From contig QEYB01000766.1 of the NCBI GenBank assembly GCA_017562135.1, forward strand, positions 62,001 through 126,000: a DNA stretch of 64,000 bases, given 5' to 3'. A program made the position numbers and the translations under genes. Below the pieces are notes generated by a model, which was not told the origin of the DNA, did not search any database, and saw only the letters and a program-made list of their open reading frames with translations. Positions 47,733 through 62,700 of the stretch are shown here, in pieces (the first letter of the stretch is position 1; every line of letters starts with the position of its first letter). The stretch is from Dipylidium caninum (taxonomy: Eukaryota > Platyhelminthes > Cestoda > Cyclophyllidea > Dipylidiidae).

Positions 47733-50700
47733 TCAAGTTGATGGCTCCAGGACGGTCGACCTATTTTTCGTCTGGCTGATTCGTTCCAGGCGTTGGACCA
47801 TCACTTGCAAAAAGAGTTGGTCGCTCGAAGAGAGGTAAGTCGCCTAAAAGGAAAAAGGGAAACGGAGCGATGATACAGTAAAATTGCGGTAAATGAAGCA
47901 GATTATGTGGTCTTTCAAAAATAATCTACTCCCTGGGCCCAGATCGTGGAACCTGGAGACAGCGTCAGCAGAAATAAGTCTGCTGATGGCGGTACTTCCA
48001 TTCACGAGTAATAGCAATGATGGGAAGCAAGACATTGAGCGTTGGCTGATCCCATGCCAAAATTAAGCTTGGGGGACGGCCGGCTCCCGAATGCAAGCCT
48101 CACCCAGAAGTATTGAAAAAGGGGGCATGGACAACAGGATGTATGAGTAGCGGTGGACGCTATTTTTTGTGTGGATAGATCACCACAAATTATAGGCAAC
48201 CTCGGAAATTAATGAACGCTTTGATGAGAAAATAAGTCGAGTCTCGTGAACTATGTGAATGCGGAAAGAAGACCTTTCCATGGAGACCAAAAAAACGAGT
48301 GTTTAAATCTTTTACGTGTTCAAGCGTTGGTCGAGAGCAAGAGCAGTTGGCCTTCATGGCATAACTTATGGCAAATCAAAGACAATGCTTCGATGATTGC
48401 TTCATCTAGGATAGTTATCAAATTATCAGGAAGTTGCATCACCGCATGGAAAGATGCATCAGAATCAGAAATCATGGCAGCTTGAACCGCAAGCTAAAAT
48501 CCTATTAGGTAAAATCAAATTAAAATGTTATTTACCAGAGCCTCGGAAAATATTTGACTACGAAGGCCCATCTATTTTCCTCAGTCATTTAATGATAAGT
48601 AGTCAGTTGCGATGACGGACTGAGCACCACACAAGATGTAATTATTCAAGAAACAAAAGCAATCTACATCTGTCTTCCTGTCTAAAAATTTACACATATT
48701 TATGCCACAAGTTAGTGAAAAAATGCTGGGTCCGTATGTAAGTATTGTCGGTAGCATCAGGGTTAGTAAGCATCGGCGGACATTTAGAGCAAGGTAACAA
48801 AGTAGTGTAATAAAGTAGTGTAATTACAACAATAACTCACTTTAGAGACCTGGGTGATACTGTCGAGAACGTCGAAAGAGAGTTTGCGAGGCAGCTGTTC
48901 AATTAGCTCGGCATTTGCGACGCGACTGGAAGAGCGTCGCGGTGTGCCGCGGGTGCCGTCGAGTTGCGTTGGGACCTCAGACTTATTAACAGAGGCGAGG
49001 AAGCAGGCCAGATGGCGCCAGAGCAGGTAAGCAGACTGTTCCAGAATGTCTCGTGGAAAAACGGCAAAGGAGCAAGTGCGAGAGGCGAAGATGAGACGAA
49101 ACGACACAAGGGGAAACTGACTCACCGATGAAACAGGCAAGTTGGATTTGCAACAAACCTCCTCCCAAAGCGATGAAACGACGCAGATAGGCATTTCGTT
49201 GGTTAGTATCAATTCCGGTTGTAGCACTAAGGATGCCAGAAGGCGCAGCAAAATATATTTTGAACCCCAAATTAAAACTCTTCATTTGCCCCTTTAAGAA
49301 AATAAGACTGACTGCTTAGAACATTATCGGTATCATACCTTAGTGAAGTATCAGAAACGGAAGACCTGCTTCATTGACATTCCAGGAAGATATTTTAAAA
49401 GTGCCTAAATTACCCATTTTGGGCAGCTAAGTTAGAGTGAGACAATGGCGACTTGAAAGAAGATGGGGGCGAAGGTAGTGATATGGTTTTACCAAAATGG
49501 TGCAAATGCGAAGCAGACACGGTTTATTTAGTTGGTTCACATTACTCGCATTATAATGCTGCAAGCTATCAGTCTGACCGAAACACTGACAACACCTGAG
49601 GCCAAACACAAAATAACAAATCTCACTTCTGGAGGTGAGATATACACAACTGGAATTCGGAATTGGGGTAGCATTTAGCATAGCTGAGAGCATAACGAAT
49701 GAGGATAATAGTAAATGAAAAAAAATTTTAAAAGAAGTTGGAGGCTTACTCGGTTTGCAAGAGAGGGCCTGCGACGGGTATCCATACGGAGAAAACGCTG
49801 GTGGCAATTTGACGCAAACTGTCAGTAGAGATTTCTCCACTTGCCGAGCAGACGGTTATCTGAATGGTGGGAGGAAAATATAACGGAATGAGCGTTTTTA
49901 AGTATGAAAATTATTCCAAACTATGAAACACATGGTCAATCACGCGAAAATATAACCTGTAGCTGACCACGAAATGCAAATTAAAAGGTCCTACAATACA
50001 AGACGTCATCGCTTACAGGAAGTTGGACGAGACAGCGAAGGACTTTGTCTAATGAAGGCAAACTGGAGGCTTTCGTGCCCTCTCGTTCATTCTGACCATC
50101 ATCGCCACTTCCATCGAGGAGACTGGGGGGTAAGTGGCGGGTGAGGGTGTTGACTAGACCTTCCAAAATGTGCAACCGCAAGGCAGACCACGTGACTAGT
50201 TGGAGTAGGAGGTGCAGACCGGGACGGCCCGACTGCGAGCCAGAAAGCAGTGAGATGTCATTACCGGATTCGTCTGCAAGAAGAGAATTAATAATGGAAT
50301 CATATTTGGCTAATATTTCCTCTGTAGAGTAGCACGTCAGTTGAATTGTTAATTGAATAAAAGTATCTAATGCGGAGATTTCCAACCGCCTTTGATAAAA
50401 CAAAACGAGTCGATAGAATAGCCTTGGAGTCGGTATTTGGGTGGTATTCACTGAGTGTGTATTATTAGGAGTAAATCATAAATAGCCTTGAAGATAGTAA
50501 GAAGAGACAGTCGACACTTGAGAGGTGTCTATTCAAGTACGCGTCGGTTGGATAAAGTAAATACCATGCTGTTTGAGACACGAAAAATTATTATTCGTAG
50601 AAAGTGGTGCTGGACGACTCCACCAAAAGACTGAGACATCTTTCAAGTTTACCCTTTTTGGTTGCGATAAACAATCTGATATGGTAGAGACTGAAAAATA

Positions 50701-53700
50701 CAACGTCAAAGTGGGCGCTGAAAGTCCCTCGAATGAATTTTGAATGTCATCACACTTTCAGGCTTACGGGTAGAGGTAATTTTAAAGATGCTAGGAAAGT
50801 CGATTGTAGAACAGGTCGGACGATATAGACAGTAATAAAAAGACTATGAATGGCGTTCAAAAGGATTATAATTTCTATTTTCACCGTAAGGTGATATAAA
50901 ATTAAATTGTTGCTGAAAGCGCCGTTACGTTTAATGATCATTTGTAAATAAAAATAGAAGACTCCAAAAAAATGTACTTGAATGCAACGGTAGGAGGTGA
51001 ATTAACCGACTCACGAATGTTATTTCTCAAAAACCAAGAAACGTGGGAAGAGAAATGGTGTAATAAATATATCGCATTGCCTTCAAGGTGTTCACATAGA
51101 AGTTGGATTCTTGTCGATAAGAGTAAAATTTAAATTACTTAGAAATAATTTTAAAATGAAATGAGGTTAACAGAAAAACGGCGGTATCAAAAACGGTATA
51201 ATCGGAAAGGGAATCACAAGACGCACTTGGAGAGAGAGAGGAAGAGAAGATGATGTTCTTCATAGCTGTCACATCAAAGCCATCCAACTCGTCTTCATTA
51301 GAGACGGCGGCCACGCAAGTGCTTACCAGTAGGCGCAACAACTGCAACTGTCTCGTGGTTACAAGGTTTCTCAAAAAGATTTGCCTGAAAAGAGGGAGCA
51401 AAAGAACAGAGTAACGAGGTGATAAAATTAAAAATTGTAATTAATAAAAGCAGACCCCATTACCTTGCGTCATTGGCCACATTGCTGGCGTTAAGATTCC
51501 GATGTTCTCGGATTTGAAGTGCCTGCAACAACTCCGGCATGATGGCAAAGACATGACGCAAGATCTTACTCCGTAACAGCTCTCGTGGAAGATCATCCGG
51601 TCTACATGGGAGATCGTAATTTTAGTTGACACAGAAAAATAGAGAAAAAAGGGACAAGCGAAGGAAAAATTACTCACTCCTCTAGACTGGAGGGTATCCT
51701 CGAGCGCAGTATAAAGGAAAGAAGGTGGGATAGACCCTCTTCACCCCTGAAGCCAGTGAAGCGTAACTTGGATCAACTGCTCTTGCCTATCTGCGAAACT
51801 CGAGTTTTCCTCTTCTTGGAAACATTCTTGTGTAAGCGCAAAGACCAACCGAGCCGCAGAACCACTGGCCCCCACTGTCAACAGGGCATCAGAATGGGTG
51901 TAAAGCAACTTGGAGACTTTCCGCACTGCGGATACATGAGATGGACCAAGGGTAAATAACAAAGACTTTGAAAAAGCTAAAACCGGAGCGAGAATGCCCG
52001 TCCATGTGAGGCATTGACCAGGATCTCCAGAGACCCCGAGGCTTGATCCAGGCATACAGAGGAGTTGCGAAGTAACTAAGGGGTCGACAAAGTCTCTAGA
52101 AGATGACACAGTAGGTTCCGCTAATTCCTGTCTATTCAACATTTCAAGAAGGTGTTGCGAGATTTCGTATGTGTCCAGCCAACTTAGTGAAAGCAATTGA
52201 GCCTCATTTGAAGAGGGAGTACCACTACGGAGGTTGGCGACAGAAAAGTTGAAGGTATCGGCAAGACAGGAGGCGGAGAGAGGTTCAAATCGACAAAGAG
52301 TGGAGTCGAGGAGGGGAGTTTGAACGATGACTTTGGCGCCTAGTTGGGTGGAAGATAGGAGAGTGAGAAGGGCCATTTTAGCTTGGTAAACATAAAAGAC
52401 GGCGGTTGCATCAGTCTGATCCTTTATCTCGTTTTTCTCCTTGCACACAAAAGCTGAATTGTCTTCTTGAGATATCAAATACCTTTGCAGAATGGCCAGA
52501 TCATCCTCAAGACTATCGACGCAGAACTGAAGGAAAAAGGATATGGGCCAAGGTAGAAAGAGCAACTATGGAAGGAGAAAAGAGAATGTTGACAAACCTG
52601 CAGACATCCGTCACGAATAACAGTTTCCATAATCTGCCCGGAGGCACGATCGAGTTTTAATAAAAGGCAAAGCAGTGCCAAAGCCGAAATTGGAATGATG
52701 GGATGATGACCGCTGGAGATGTCAGCAAAGAGGACAGTGAGGAAGGAACTGCTGGCACCATCTCCGTCTCCACCGGAGAGGATATTGATCGCTTGGAGAG
52801 CTATGGAGGTTTCCATAGCACTACCAACACCTGAGGCCAACATCTGCCGATCTGGAAGAAATTGAGTGAAATGAGACACCTTTCCTGTACCACCACCACC
52901 ACCACCACCACCACCACCACCACCCCGAATGCGAATAGATAGCAGACTTTGTTTTGCAGTAGAGGTAAATGTAGCAATAAGAAGGAAAGTACATTGAAAA
53001 TGGGTGATCCGCCAAGACTTATTTAATTTCAAATTCTGCTAGGTATCCACCAAAAAGAAGGCCGATATGTAAATGGTTTTATGTGGCTCACATAACAACA
53101 AATATTTGTGGCCGTGACCGGAGGATACAAAATCCCTATTTGTTAGCATCTAAATGAAAATTGATTGGGACGAGGGATGAACTGGCCTTAGGGCATTCCT
53201 GGACCTTTACTAATACCCAGAAATAAGTGCTTTCAAAAGATGTTCATAAAAAATGTCTATAGCGATAAAAGACTAACATATCATTAGGGATTTGAAGAAA
53301 AAAAGACATGGGAAATTGGCGTGGTGGAACTTAATCTTCCTAATCATGAATTCTTTAGGAAGAATGCGTCATCACACTAACGTCATTGGTTGTCAAAAAT
53401 TAACAGATTAAAGCGGACTAAACGACATACAGTCTACTTACCAAATTGGTAGCACACATCGAGGACATAGCACAAAGCTCCATAGTAATTGGCACGGACG
53501 CGCTGCTGAGTTGGTTCTGGACGAAAGAAGAAAATAAAATTTAATTGGGGAATGATGTTGTAAAATGGGAGAGGACGACTCACTGGAAGTTAGGACAGCT
53601 TCGAGAAGGAGCTGTGTGACGCTGAGGATGCTCTGGGTCCCGCCAAACTTTGGTGACAGTATAGACCCGTCTGCAGAGGTGGGTGAGGCAAATATTTGCA

Positions 53701-56700
53701 GAAAGGCAGTCAGAGTGAGACAACTACCACTAGCCAGGACCTTGAGCACCGCAGGAGCGGACTCGGGCGCTGATATCTACCAAAAAAAGAGGGCAGAAAG
53801 GTATACTTAAATAGGACATCTCAGGTTTCGTGAACATCTCACACATAAGTTCAATTTACTCAAAGTGACGATGTTTCGAATATCAACAAAACAAAATTAG
53901 GATCCAGAATCAAACGCGTTGAAGACTACTGCAATGGTGCAGACGGCAAAGACTCTGACCAGTTCGAGTTGGATTTTCGGTCAGCGAGCAACGAGTAAAA
54001 CACGGTAAGAGAGTAGGATATGGGACATTAAGAAAAGTCGCCCATCACTGACACGTGATTTAACTAACCGAGAGTATTTTAAATGTATGCATTGATGACA
54101 GGACCTGTCTCTGAAAAGCCATCACATAATACGACCTTAAAGACGGCAAACATGCAATTTGTAAACTCACTTCACAGAGTAAAGGTTTGAGCAAAGTCAT
54201 GGTGATTGCATAAAGATTGCGATTAACGGCAGAGCCTGTGCCAGCGATAGCTCCGGCAGGGGCAGTAAGAGTAAGAGCGTCGGGTGAAGTGCGAGCCATG
54301 AAGTGAAGCATACGGAGTCCAATCTCGGTTATGTGGCGCCAACCTTCCAGACACGCCTGCTTGCCGGCCACAAGCACCAAGCGGTGCGCGTTGCGCCTGC
54401 GAGCCCAATCCATTACATCGGCGGCCAGGCGAGCGCTGGTGCCTGCGACGGTGGGCAACAACACTCCCGGAATCTCAATATCACTTTCTTCTGCTGCTGC
54501 TTCCAGTAGCGCAACAGTTTTCGGAGATGTGCCAGTGGCGATGGCGTTGGCACTAAGGAAGATATTTAGGCGCGAGGCCAAAGAGGTGGTATTGATGACA
54601 CCGGAGCGGAGTGACGCCTGCTCTTCGACAGAAATCAGGGGGAAGGCCTCCTCACAGGCTATGAGGATCTGAAAAGACAGGTTATTTTGAAGCAGACTTT
54701 AAAGCTGGTGGCGTAAGAGAAGAAGCGCAAATAAAGATAAAATCGAGGCCAAAAGAAGGGCAAAATATAGAAATGGGGAGAATAAACTGATGTTTGACAT
54801 TCAAACCGTCGTCAGCAGTCACGGATCTGGAGAATATGAATCATACGCCTCAAATTAAGTTGACCTAAAATTCCAACAATTCTTCTGCCTGGCAGTCAAA
54901 TAATCTTCTTTAGTCCTTTTGGAATAACCTCGACTTAGTACTCATGTGCATTCTCCAATGTATTAAAATTTTGATCAAAAAAAAAGAAAAAAGCCTTCAA
55001 TTTAGAACAATAAAAATTAAATTCAGCAAGATCTTTAAAACGGAATACAGATGTAAAGCATGTACGGCTCGACTACTTCACAGTGATGCACACAAAATTA
55101 CGAATGGCTTAGAAATAATATATATTTTTTTTTCAGAAAACATCAGTTAGGAAAACAGATTATTGGGGCATCAGGTAAAGAAAAGTAGACCAATTTTGCT
55201 AAAATGCCTTCAAAATTTGACATAATCTGAAGTCGAAATTAGAAAAGGAACTAACTCAGTCACCATGAATTGCTTTCATCTCTTTGCGTGATGGTTACAT
55301 CGAAAGGCGAAGTTAAAAAAAGCCATTAGCACGAGTTTAAGAGTGGATTAGTCAAAAAATAAAATCTCAAACTAAACAGCCAAAAAAGACGAACCACCTT
55401 CGTATCATAGAATTTGTGGTTACTTATACCACTGATTAAAATAAAGATCTAATAATGGCCTTACGTCTTCCATCAGCTTGGATTCGGCACAGTCCCGATC
55501 GAAAACCCATTGAGGACTGACCAGAGCTTTTGAAGGCGCAATGCTTGAGAGCAGGCCAGGGAGGACACGACTTTGCGGTTCTCCCAGATCGGAGTAGGGC
55601 ACGGTCATGAAGAGGGAGTCTAAGACTGGTGAAATGAGGAATGAATTTTAAAAAGACTGAAAAAAAATTTACCACATGAAGACGAGGTAGTTTTGGAAAA
55701 TTGGGCTACTAAAGTATTAGCAACGTGCCAAACCAGAATATTTTAATATTTTGGATGATGTTTTGGTAAAAATTACCTCGGCTTATGTCTAAAAAAGCGT
55801 CTTAAAAAACGAAGGCATTGTCTCAAATAAAAAAGAGTTGTGTGAGGTTGTAAACTGAGATGGGATAAGGATTCATAATATCCTCCAAAAGTTACACCAT
55901 ATGCAGGTCTTCGGACAGGAGGTCGCTCTACAGTTCAACACTTATCGTGCGATTTATGATTCTCCTCACTCTACACCAAGAATGCATAGGGAAAACAGTT
56001 GAAAAAATTTGTCATAAGTCAACAATTTGACAGATGAAAAGCTATAAACGAGTGGTATGATATGAAATTGGAAATTAATTCATGCAGTGATTAGAAGCAA
56101 AGAAATAAAGTCCCGGTGAGGTTACATGAGTGTCCACTCCCTTCGACTCCAGCATTGGCAACATTGATATTCTCGTGCGTTGCAAATAGGTTAATAAGCA
56201 GTCGAGCCAAATAGGTGCGCTGTGAGGTTGAAGACTGAACTTCTATTGCTGCCATCTTCAACAGCCAGGAGCACTGGTTCAATATAAGCGATTGAAGGGC
56301 TAAAAGACAAATAAGAGACGAGATGAGAAAGTGTGGATGGACTGAAGAGATTCACAAATGTTTACCACAGTTGGCAGCATCCTCTGAAGACGATGACAAG
56401 TGGGTAGATGGGGGAAAGACAGTAAGAACGCGGACGAGGCCGGTGGTGAGATGATGCCCTATGAAGTCGTGGTTGCCACGAAGGTAGCGAGAGACGGGAA
56501 CCGCGGTGGTGGTGGTGGCAGCCATGAGGTGGTACAGGATTTGCCAGCCCATCGCAGCGTCGAACTGTTGGCTCAACAGAGAGGGGTGCAGCGGAGAAGG
56601 CTCCAAATCGGACACCGCGTTCACGCGCAGACTGGCCACGGCCAGCTCTAGGAGATCGAGGAGCGCGTGCAAGCAAGTTCGTGGAAATCCGCCCACACCA

Positions 56701-59700
56701 GCGTCCTAATTTATTCGTAGAAACATAATGTGAAAAGAATGATAGTAACATAAAGCGACCTACAACAAAGTCTTATGAAAATCAGTTACGTCCATAGACT
56801 TCGAAGCTACGTCGGGGAACCTGGTTACAGAAACACACTAATAAAAATGAAGAGGTGAATTTAGGGCCAACAAAAACAACCATTTCTTTGATCACACGTG
56901 GTTAACGAAATATGACAAAACTATTCAACATAAACTCGCAATTTTGCTATAAAGGGACTTATTATTATAAAAATACAGTGAGACGTTACGAATGATAATG
57001 TATTTAGTTTTCATTATTAACCAGGTCTCCTTTATAAATAAATAGCAATAAAGTTTGATAGGAAACAATATAGGAAATATATACATATGTTAAAACAAAG
57101 GATAATAAAGCTCGTGACTATAATAAAAATGAAATATAACCCAATAAACGAAGTAAAAAATATCTAAAAAGAACTATGGTGCAAAGACACAAATCCAGAA
57201 CGTAATTTTAAATATCTATTACGCAACTAGGAGTAATTACTAAAGGTAAAGACTAAGAAAAGTAAAAAAAGACTGAATTGAATGCCTACCTAAAACAAAT
57301 AAATTAGGGGGATAAAAATGCCAAAAAGACGAAATACGATGTTCCATGTATGGTGCATAAGTGTGCTCCATATACACAAATATCGCGTAAATTAAATAAG
57401 GATGAGTTGTAACGTTGGAGTGAAAATCTCCCAGTTATCATGGAATATGCAAGCAGCTTCAACACCAAAACAACAAAGTGGCATAAGCAAACTGCCAGAT
57501 AGAATAAGTTGAGCAAATTATGTACAAAAACCCTTACTTGAAGGGTAGTTAGGGAAATACTGCGTGGGTTCTGACATCGAAATCCCAACAGCCAGTGTGC
57601 GATTGAGGGGCTCGGATGGTTAGTCAAAGCATAGAGGATCAAACGAAGCATGGTGGAGCGAATTGAATATCCTTGACCCTGATGCCAATGGCCTAAAGAG
57701 GATCAGAGAACAAGAGATTAACAAGGAAAAACCTGAGAAAAACACGTAACCTATTAGAAATAAAAATATGCGGTGACATCTACCAAAATGCTGTTCTGTA
57801 AAACGGACTGTAATCTCATTTTGAGACCATAAGTAAAAGTGAGGAAAACTCTATATTATGGGAAATAGGCGTCAACTACTACAATTACATATGTGTTTAC
57901 AAGAGATACAACAAATATCGCCCATTCAGCATCATAAAAAGAAAAAAAATGGGGGTCAAATTAAGCTAGTGCAGATTAAGCCTATTAATAAAAAAGGTAT
58001 CGGTATATTTAATGGTCTATGTGTATCGAAGGTGAGAACAGAAATTTAATAAGGGATTGTACAGTTTAACGAAGAAACAATTTGCTACGAAAAAGAGTTT
58101 ATGTACTGTTGCGAGTTGCAAAAGGATGCTGAACCACGTGGGGAATTAAGATGGACACGAGATTCGGCACACTTCTACCCAGTTAGGTGGCCAAACGTAG
58201 TATCGGCTGGTGGAATTGTAAAACAAATACAAAGCCAAAGACAGGAGATACTAGTCAGATCGATTAACTGCCACTAGCAGGAGGAGGTCTCGGCCGTATT
58301 AAGAGGAGTACAAGTGCGACACCTTTTTTTGTCCAATCCGTAATTTATAAGGAATAGCTAGAAGGCCGCAATTAATTTAGTCAACAACATTCAGGAGTTT
58401 TAGTTTATTAAACTGGGTGAAAAAACTGCCATGTGACCAATACGCCAAACACCTTGACCACGAGCTCGTTTGGAATTCAGTTCTTGAAAGCAAAATAACC
58501 TTTTAACCTAACCAATATACGGTAAAAATGTATACTAGCGATACATCATTTAAATAACATCATTAAAATCGACCAGCGATATGAAATTGAAAATTAGGAT
58601 GGAACAGGGTCCTACCAAGTGACCAAACAACATCGAGTTCACGTAGAACGCCAGTCGTCAGGTCTCTAGAAGACACGTTGTGCGAGGGAAAGGAGGCCAT
58701 GAACTCCCATCGCGACTCACTAAAATCCCAATCACAAGGCATGATGGGAAAAGCGGCGAAAGAGCGTGCCACCTTGAGCGCGGGATTTGGAGGGTAGCAA
58801 CCCGCAGTACCCATCGCATCATCCCCGGCTTCGTTGTAAAGCCAGGAGTCGGAGAAAATAGCAGGTGTCCCAGCACTAGCCTCTTCAGCGCTTACGTTGT
58901 CGGATAAGTCGCACAAAGACGTAGTAAGACAGGAGACCAAGGCGCGTAGTAAATCTTTCTCCGATTTCTTTCAAATAATTGTAAACATAGATGATGATAA
59001 TTTGGATTTATAGGATAACAAATTTTCGCTAAGTGATAAAGGGCGAAAAATTCTAGATATCTTTTGTGGTAATCATGATAGTTTTTTCAACCATGTCCTC
59101 GATGAATCAGCATTATAATAGCCACAGAAATAACTCGAACACTTCAGACAATCTAAGCGAGAAATAAACCTTGGCAAAGAGTTTGCGTTCAGAGAAAGAT
59201 AGGAGGAAAGAGGAAGCAGAAAATATTAGTGTCGTGAATGGGTTAGTTAAATGACGCCTCACCTTATCATTGGTAAAAACGGCTAGCACAGATTTATGGG
59301 GTTGCACGGTACGCACAACATTGTAGAGGATGTTCAATGCCGAAGTGCAGTGGTCTGGGAGGTCATCGGAGACACCACAATATCTAAAAAGATCATGAAA
59401 TAAAATAAAGCCATCAGAGGTGGTTATGCAGGAGATAAAAACAATTTTATTCGGGATGTAGGCGCACTCACCTAACAATTGTTACAAGAAGATCGGCTCT
59501 GCCAGTTCTCGAGTTAATCGTCACTACGAGGAGACGAGAGAGAAGGATGGGTAAGACGACATCGGCGCCTGACTTTTGACTCCACGCGGTGTCGGGACTA
59601 AAATGAGACCCACAGTAATGTTGAATGCGGAGAAGAGGTTAAAGTAAAAATACTCCTTTTCAAGACGCATACCGTAAATGGGGGACCACTAAAGCTGCTC

Positions 59701-62700
59701 GGCGCACAAGATTTACAACCATCTGTTCGTGAGGAAGTATGTGTTCGAAGAGGCGCAGAATCGCTGCCGTAGCTCGAACCATGGCGCAAGAGGATGAACT
59801 AGATGAATACTCTAACAGACGGTATAATCCCACCTCGAGAAGCCCAGTTAGCTACAAAAAAATATTATTTATCGGAAACTCAGACTTAATAGGTGAAAAA
59901 GCACTTAGGTAAGACATACAAGGGAGAATAGGGAGGAATTGGTGAGTAGCTGCGTGACGACTTGATAGCCGGGATCGGTGAATGGCCATCCTCGAGGGAG
60001 GTTAAGTTTAGCCGCATTATAATGGCCTGCTAGAAGAGCAGTCCAATCGAAGAGGGCGAGTTGTTCATCACTACAGTTTTTCGCACCAGCAGTGATAATA
60101 GCAACTGAACGCATCCTGCACAGGAAAGCGCTGACCAAGCCCTCGAATAGTACCACGCACGACGCCGCCACTTCCCACTAAACACGTAAATAAATTTAAA
60201 TAAGTTAATAAATTCTCATTTAGACAAGTTCTAGAGCTAAGTATTAAAGACTGACTCTCTCGTTTTGCCTGCGATAGGCGCGCATAGTATGCTTGAGGAA
60301 GATGGTGTCGATGGTGAAGTGAATGAGACGCGAAAGCGCCTCCCAGGGTTCGGGTAAAGACGGTGCAAGCTCATTTGAGCCCCCAACAGAGTTCATGAGA
60401 GACGGTGCCAGTGTAGTGAGAAGATTCAAGAAGGCTTGGGTGATTGGATATTCTTCTAAACGCGCTTCAGCTTTATCCATCTCCGTCTAGTTGATGAAAA
60501 ATTGATATAAAGACGGTCCAAAGGGTGAAATTCGGTCACCATGTAGGGTATTAAAAAAAACAGTTAGAGGGTATTAGTAGCCGCGTATCTACCAATCCAC
60601 AAGTGACAAAATCAACTTATATATTTATGGTCCTCGCAGGGACTAGGACGTTTTGGAAATACATACAAAACTCTAAAGGCAGTTACTTTAAACTTGTCCA
60701 ACCATGGTGGAAAACAAGCTGAACCAGAACGTCCTGGAGACATAGTTAACGAAATATTGCGTCGGTGCGCAATAACTGTTGTCGAGCTATTTCTTAATCA
60801 TACTTTGTGTTGGTAATTTTAATGTAAATAATTTGTACAATTTAGCGTAATGCAAGGTAATTTCAAGAAATTTTACCTATCGTAGTCAGGATTCACGGAA
60901 ATCGTCTAGCCCAAATTATAAATAACTCTACTACAGGATTCAATAGTGAAAATTAATCAGCAGGCAGTGGTTAGTCTACATACATGAAGTCCCACGATAC
61001 TACGAGGGGAAACAGGAGCAGAAGCGGAGAGAGGAACGCTGGAGGGCTGTTCGATAAAAGATAGAAGGCGACTGTCAACGAGCGCACACCAAACTTCGGC
61101 TGCTACGGCAGGAGTTCGCGACAGCGCCGAGAGGAGGTGGAGTAGATCAGCCTTCATCGACACCGGGAGAGGGCAGGTGATGAGGCCGATGGCGGTGGAG
61201 ATAAGGCACCACTTCGTATTCGATGCGAATGTAGAGCTTGCTACTGGGTCCTATAATGCAATTGGGGGAAAAAGTACTGAAGTTTAGCATAGTAAGTGGT
61301 ACTGTTGATTGGAATGGCAAATAAACACCGAATCTATATCGTAGACACGGCCGGCCTTATAAGATAGAGGTCCTCAGGTTGTTGATCTGCTGTCATAGAA
61401 ATACCAAAGTTTAACTAGAGCAAAAAAATCTAGGCTTGATGAAAATGTCTGTTAGAAAACCACAGATTTTCTATCGCAGAAGTATTGCCTCTCTTTCTAT
61501 TATTGGAAAGAGTCACCTCAAGCGAAAACATTTACCAAATTACCATAATTTGCATCTTCAAAAAATTTTGATACTAACAGGTTAGAATTAATGACCCAAT
61601 TATTTAAGTAATTGCAATTCTGCGTGTTTTCTAGTTAAATTAAAAAATGATAAAAGGAAAGAAGTGAGAATAGGAGGTTTTGTGTCATCCGATAACACAT
61701 CCATAAGATTGATCCCATAGAACAATCAAAATCTCATCTTTGAGAAATGAATAAAGGAATCAAAGACATTAAGTAAGAAAGCAGGGAGGAAATAAATATA
61801 TAGCAATGCAAGTTGACAAAAAGAAGTTATGAATGATCCTTCTGGGGAGAAACAGTGGGCATAAATGCATGTTAGTATTTCTAAATAATGAAAAGAATAA
61901 GTTCACTGTTTAAGGAATAGGTTGCAAGATGAAAAAGTACTCAAGACATAAATGAAAATAACGGCTAGAAATCAACTAGGATAAAACCGGTGGTTACAAG
62001 AGAACAAAGGTTTAAGTACCGAAAACTACAAATTTGAAGAAAAAGGAAAGGTGTACGATGAACTAAGATGACGAAAATATTACTCTATGGTCGACTTCAA
62101 TACAGTTGCTTATTGTAATAGTGACTAGAAAAAACAAAATCCAAAATTGTAAAGGTGAGTAAGAAGAAAAAGTGTGTATGGGCTAAAAATTCACTCGACT
62201 AACAAAAGAAAAACGGGATCATAGAACTATTAAATCAGGATCGAAAGATGAACAGTTAAACTAGAATACTTGTATGGCTTATAAAAACAGTTTTGGATGA
62301 CGCTACCAGACTATACTTAATGGTGAAAAAATGTGGAAAGTGGAAACATGCAGATGAAAGCAGACTTACCATAACACAGACGCGGGTAATTAGGGCTACC
62401 ACAATTCGAAGGGCTTCTAGCTCTTCAGGTTGAATCTCAAGTGGTGTTGAGGTAGACTGTTCGTGCTGTTGAAGTTGTTGCTGATAGGTTTGCTGTTGAA
62501 TAAATCGAGAATCACCTGCTTCTGGCATAATCGTGGCCGCAGAATGATGGTAGAGATATGGGTGCTGTAGATGTAAGGGCTGAACAACCATGCCCACACC
62601 TGACGTAAGAACAGTGGCGCGTTTTAAATGCTCAAGGTATTGATGGAGACTGGAGATGAAGTGGTCCCATGTGAGAAGCGAGGCAAGTCGACCTGTGATT

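Noticed and set aside
48650..48690. Alternative short last NUP205 exon (acceptor TTTTTAG, five codons to a stop)
   Set aside because: It would replace the expected conserved C-terminus with five unrelated residues; the exon at 47843-47733 is superior.
48784..48841. NUP205 ending by read-through at the TAA at 48786-48784
   Set aside because: The AAA/GTGAGT donor at 48841/48840 and a phase-matched exon at 47843-47733 with the family's C-terminal pattern fit better.
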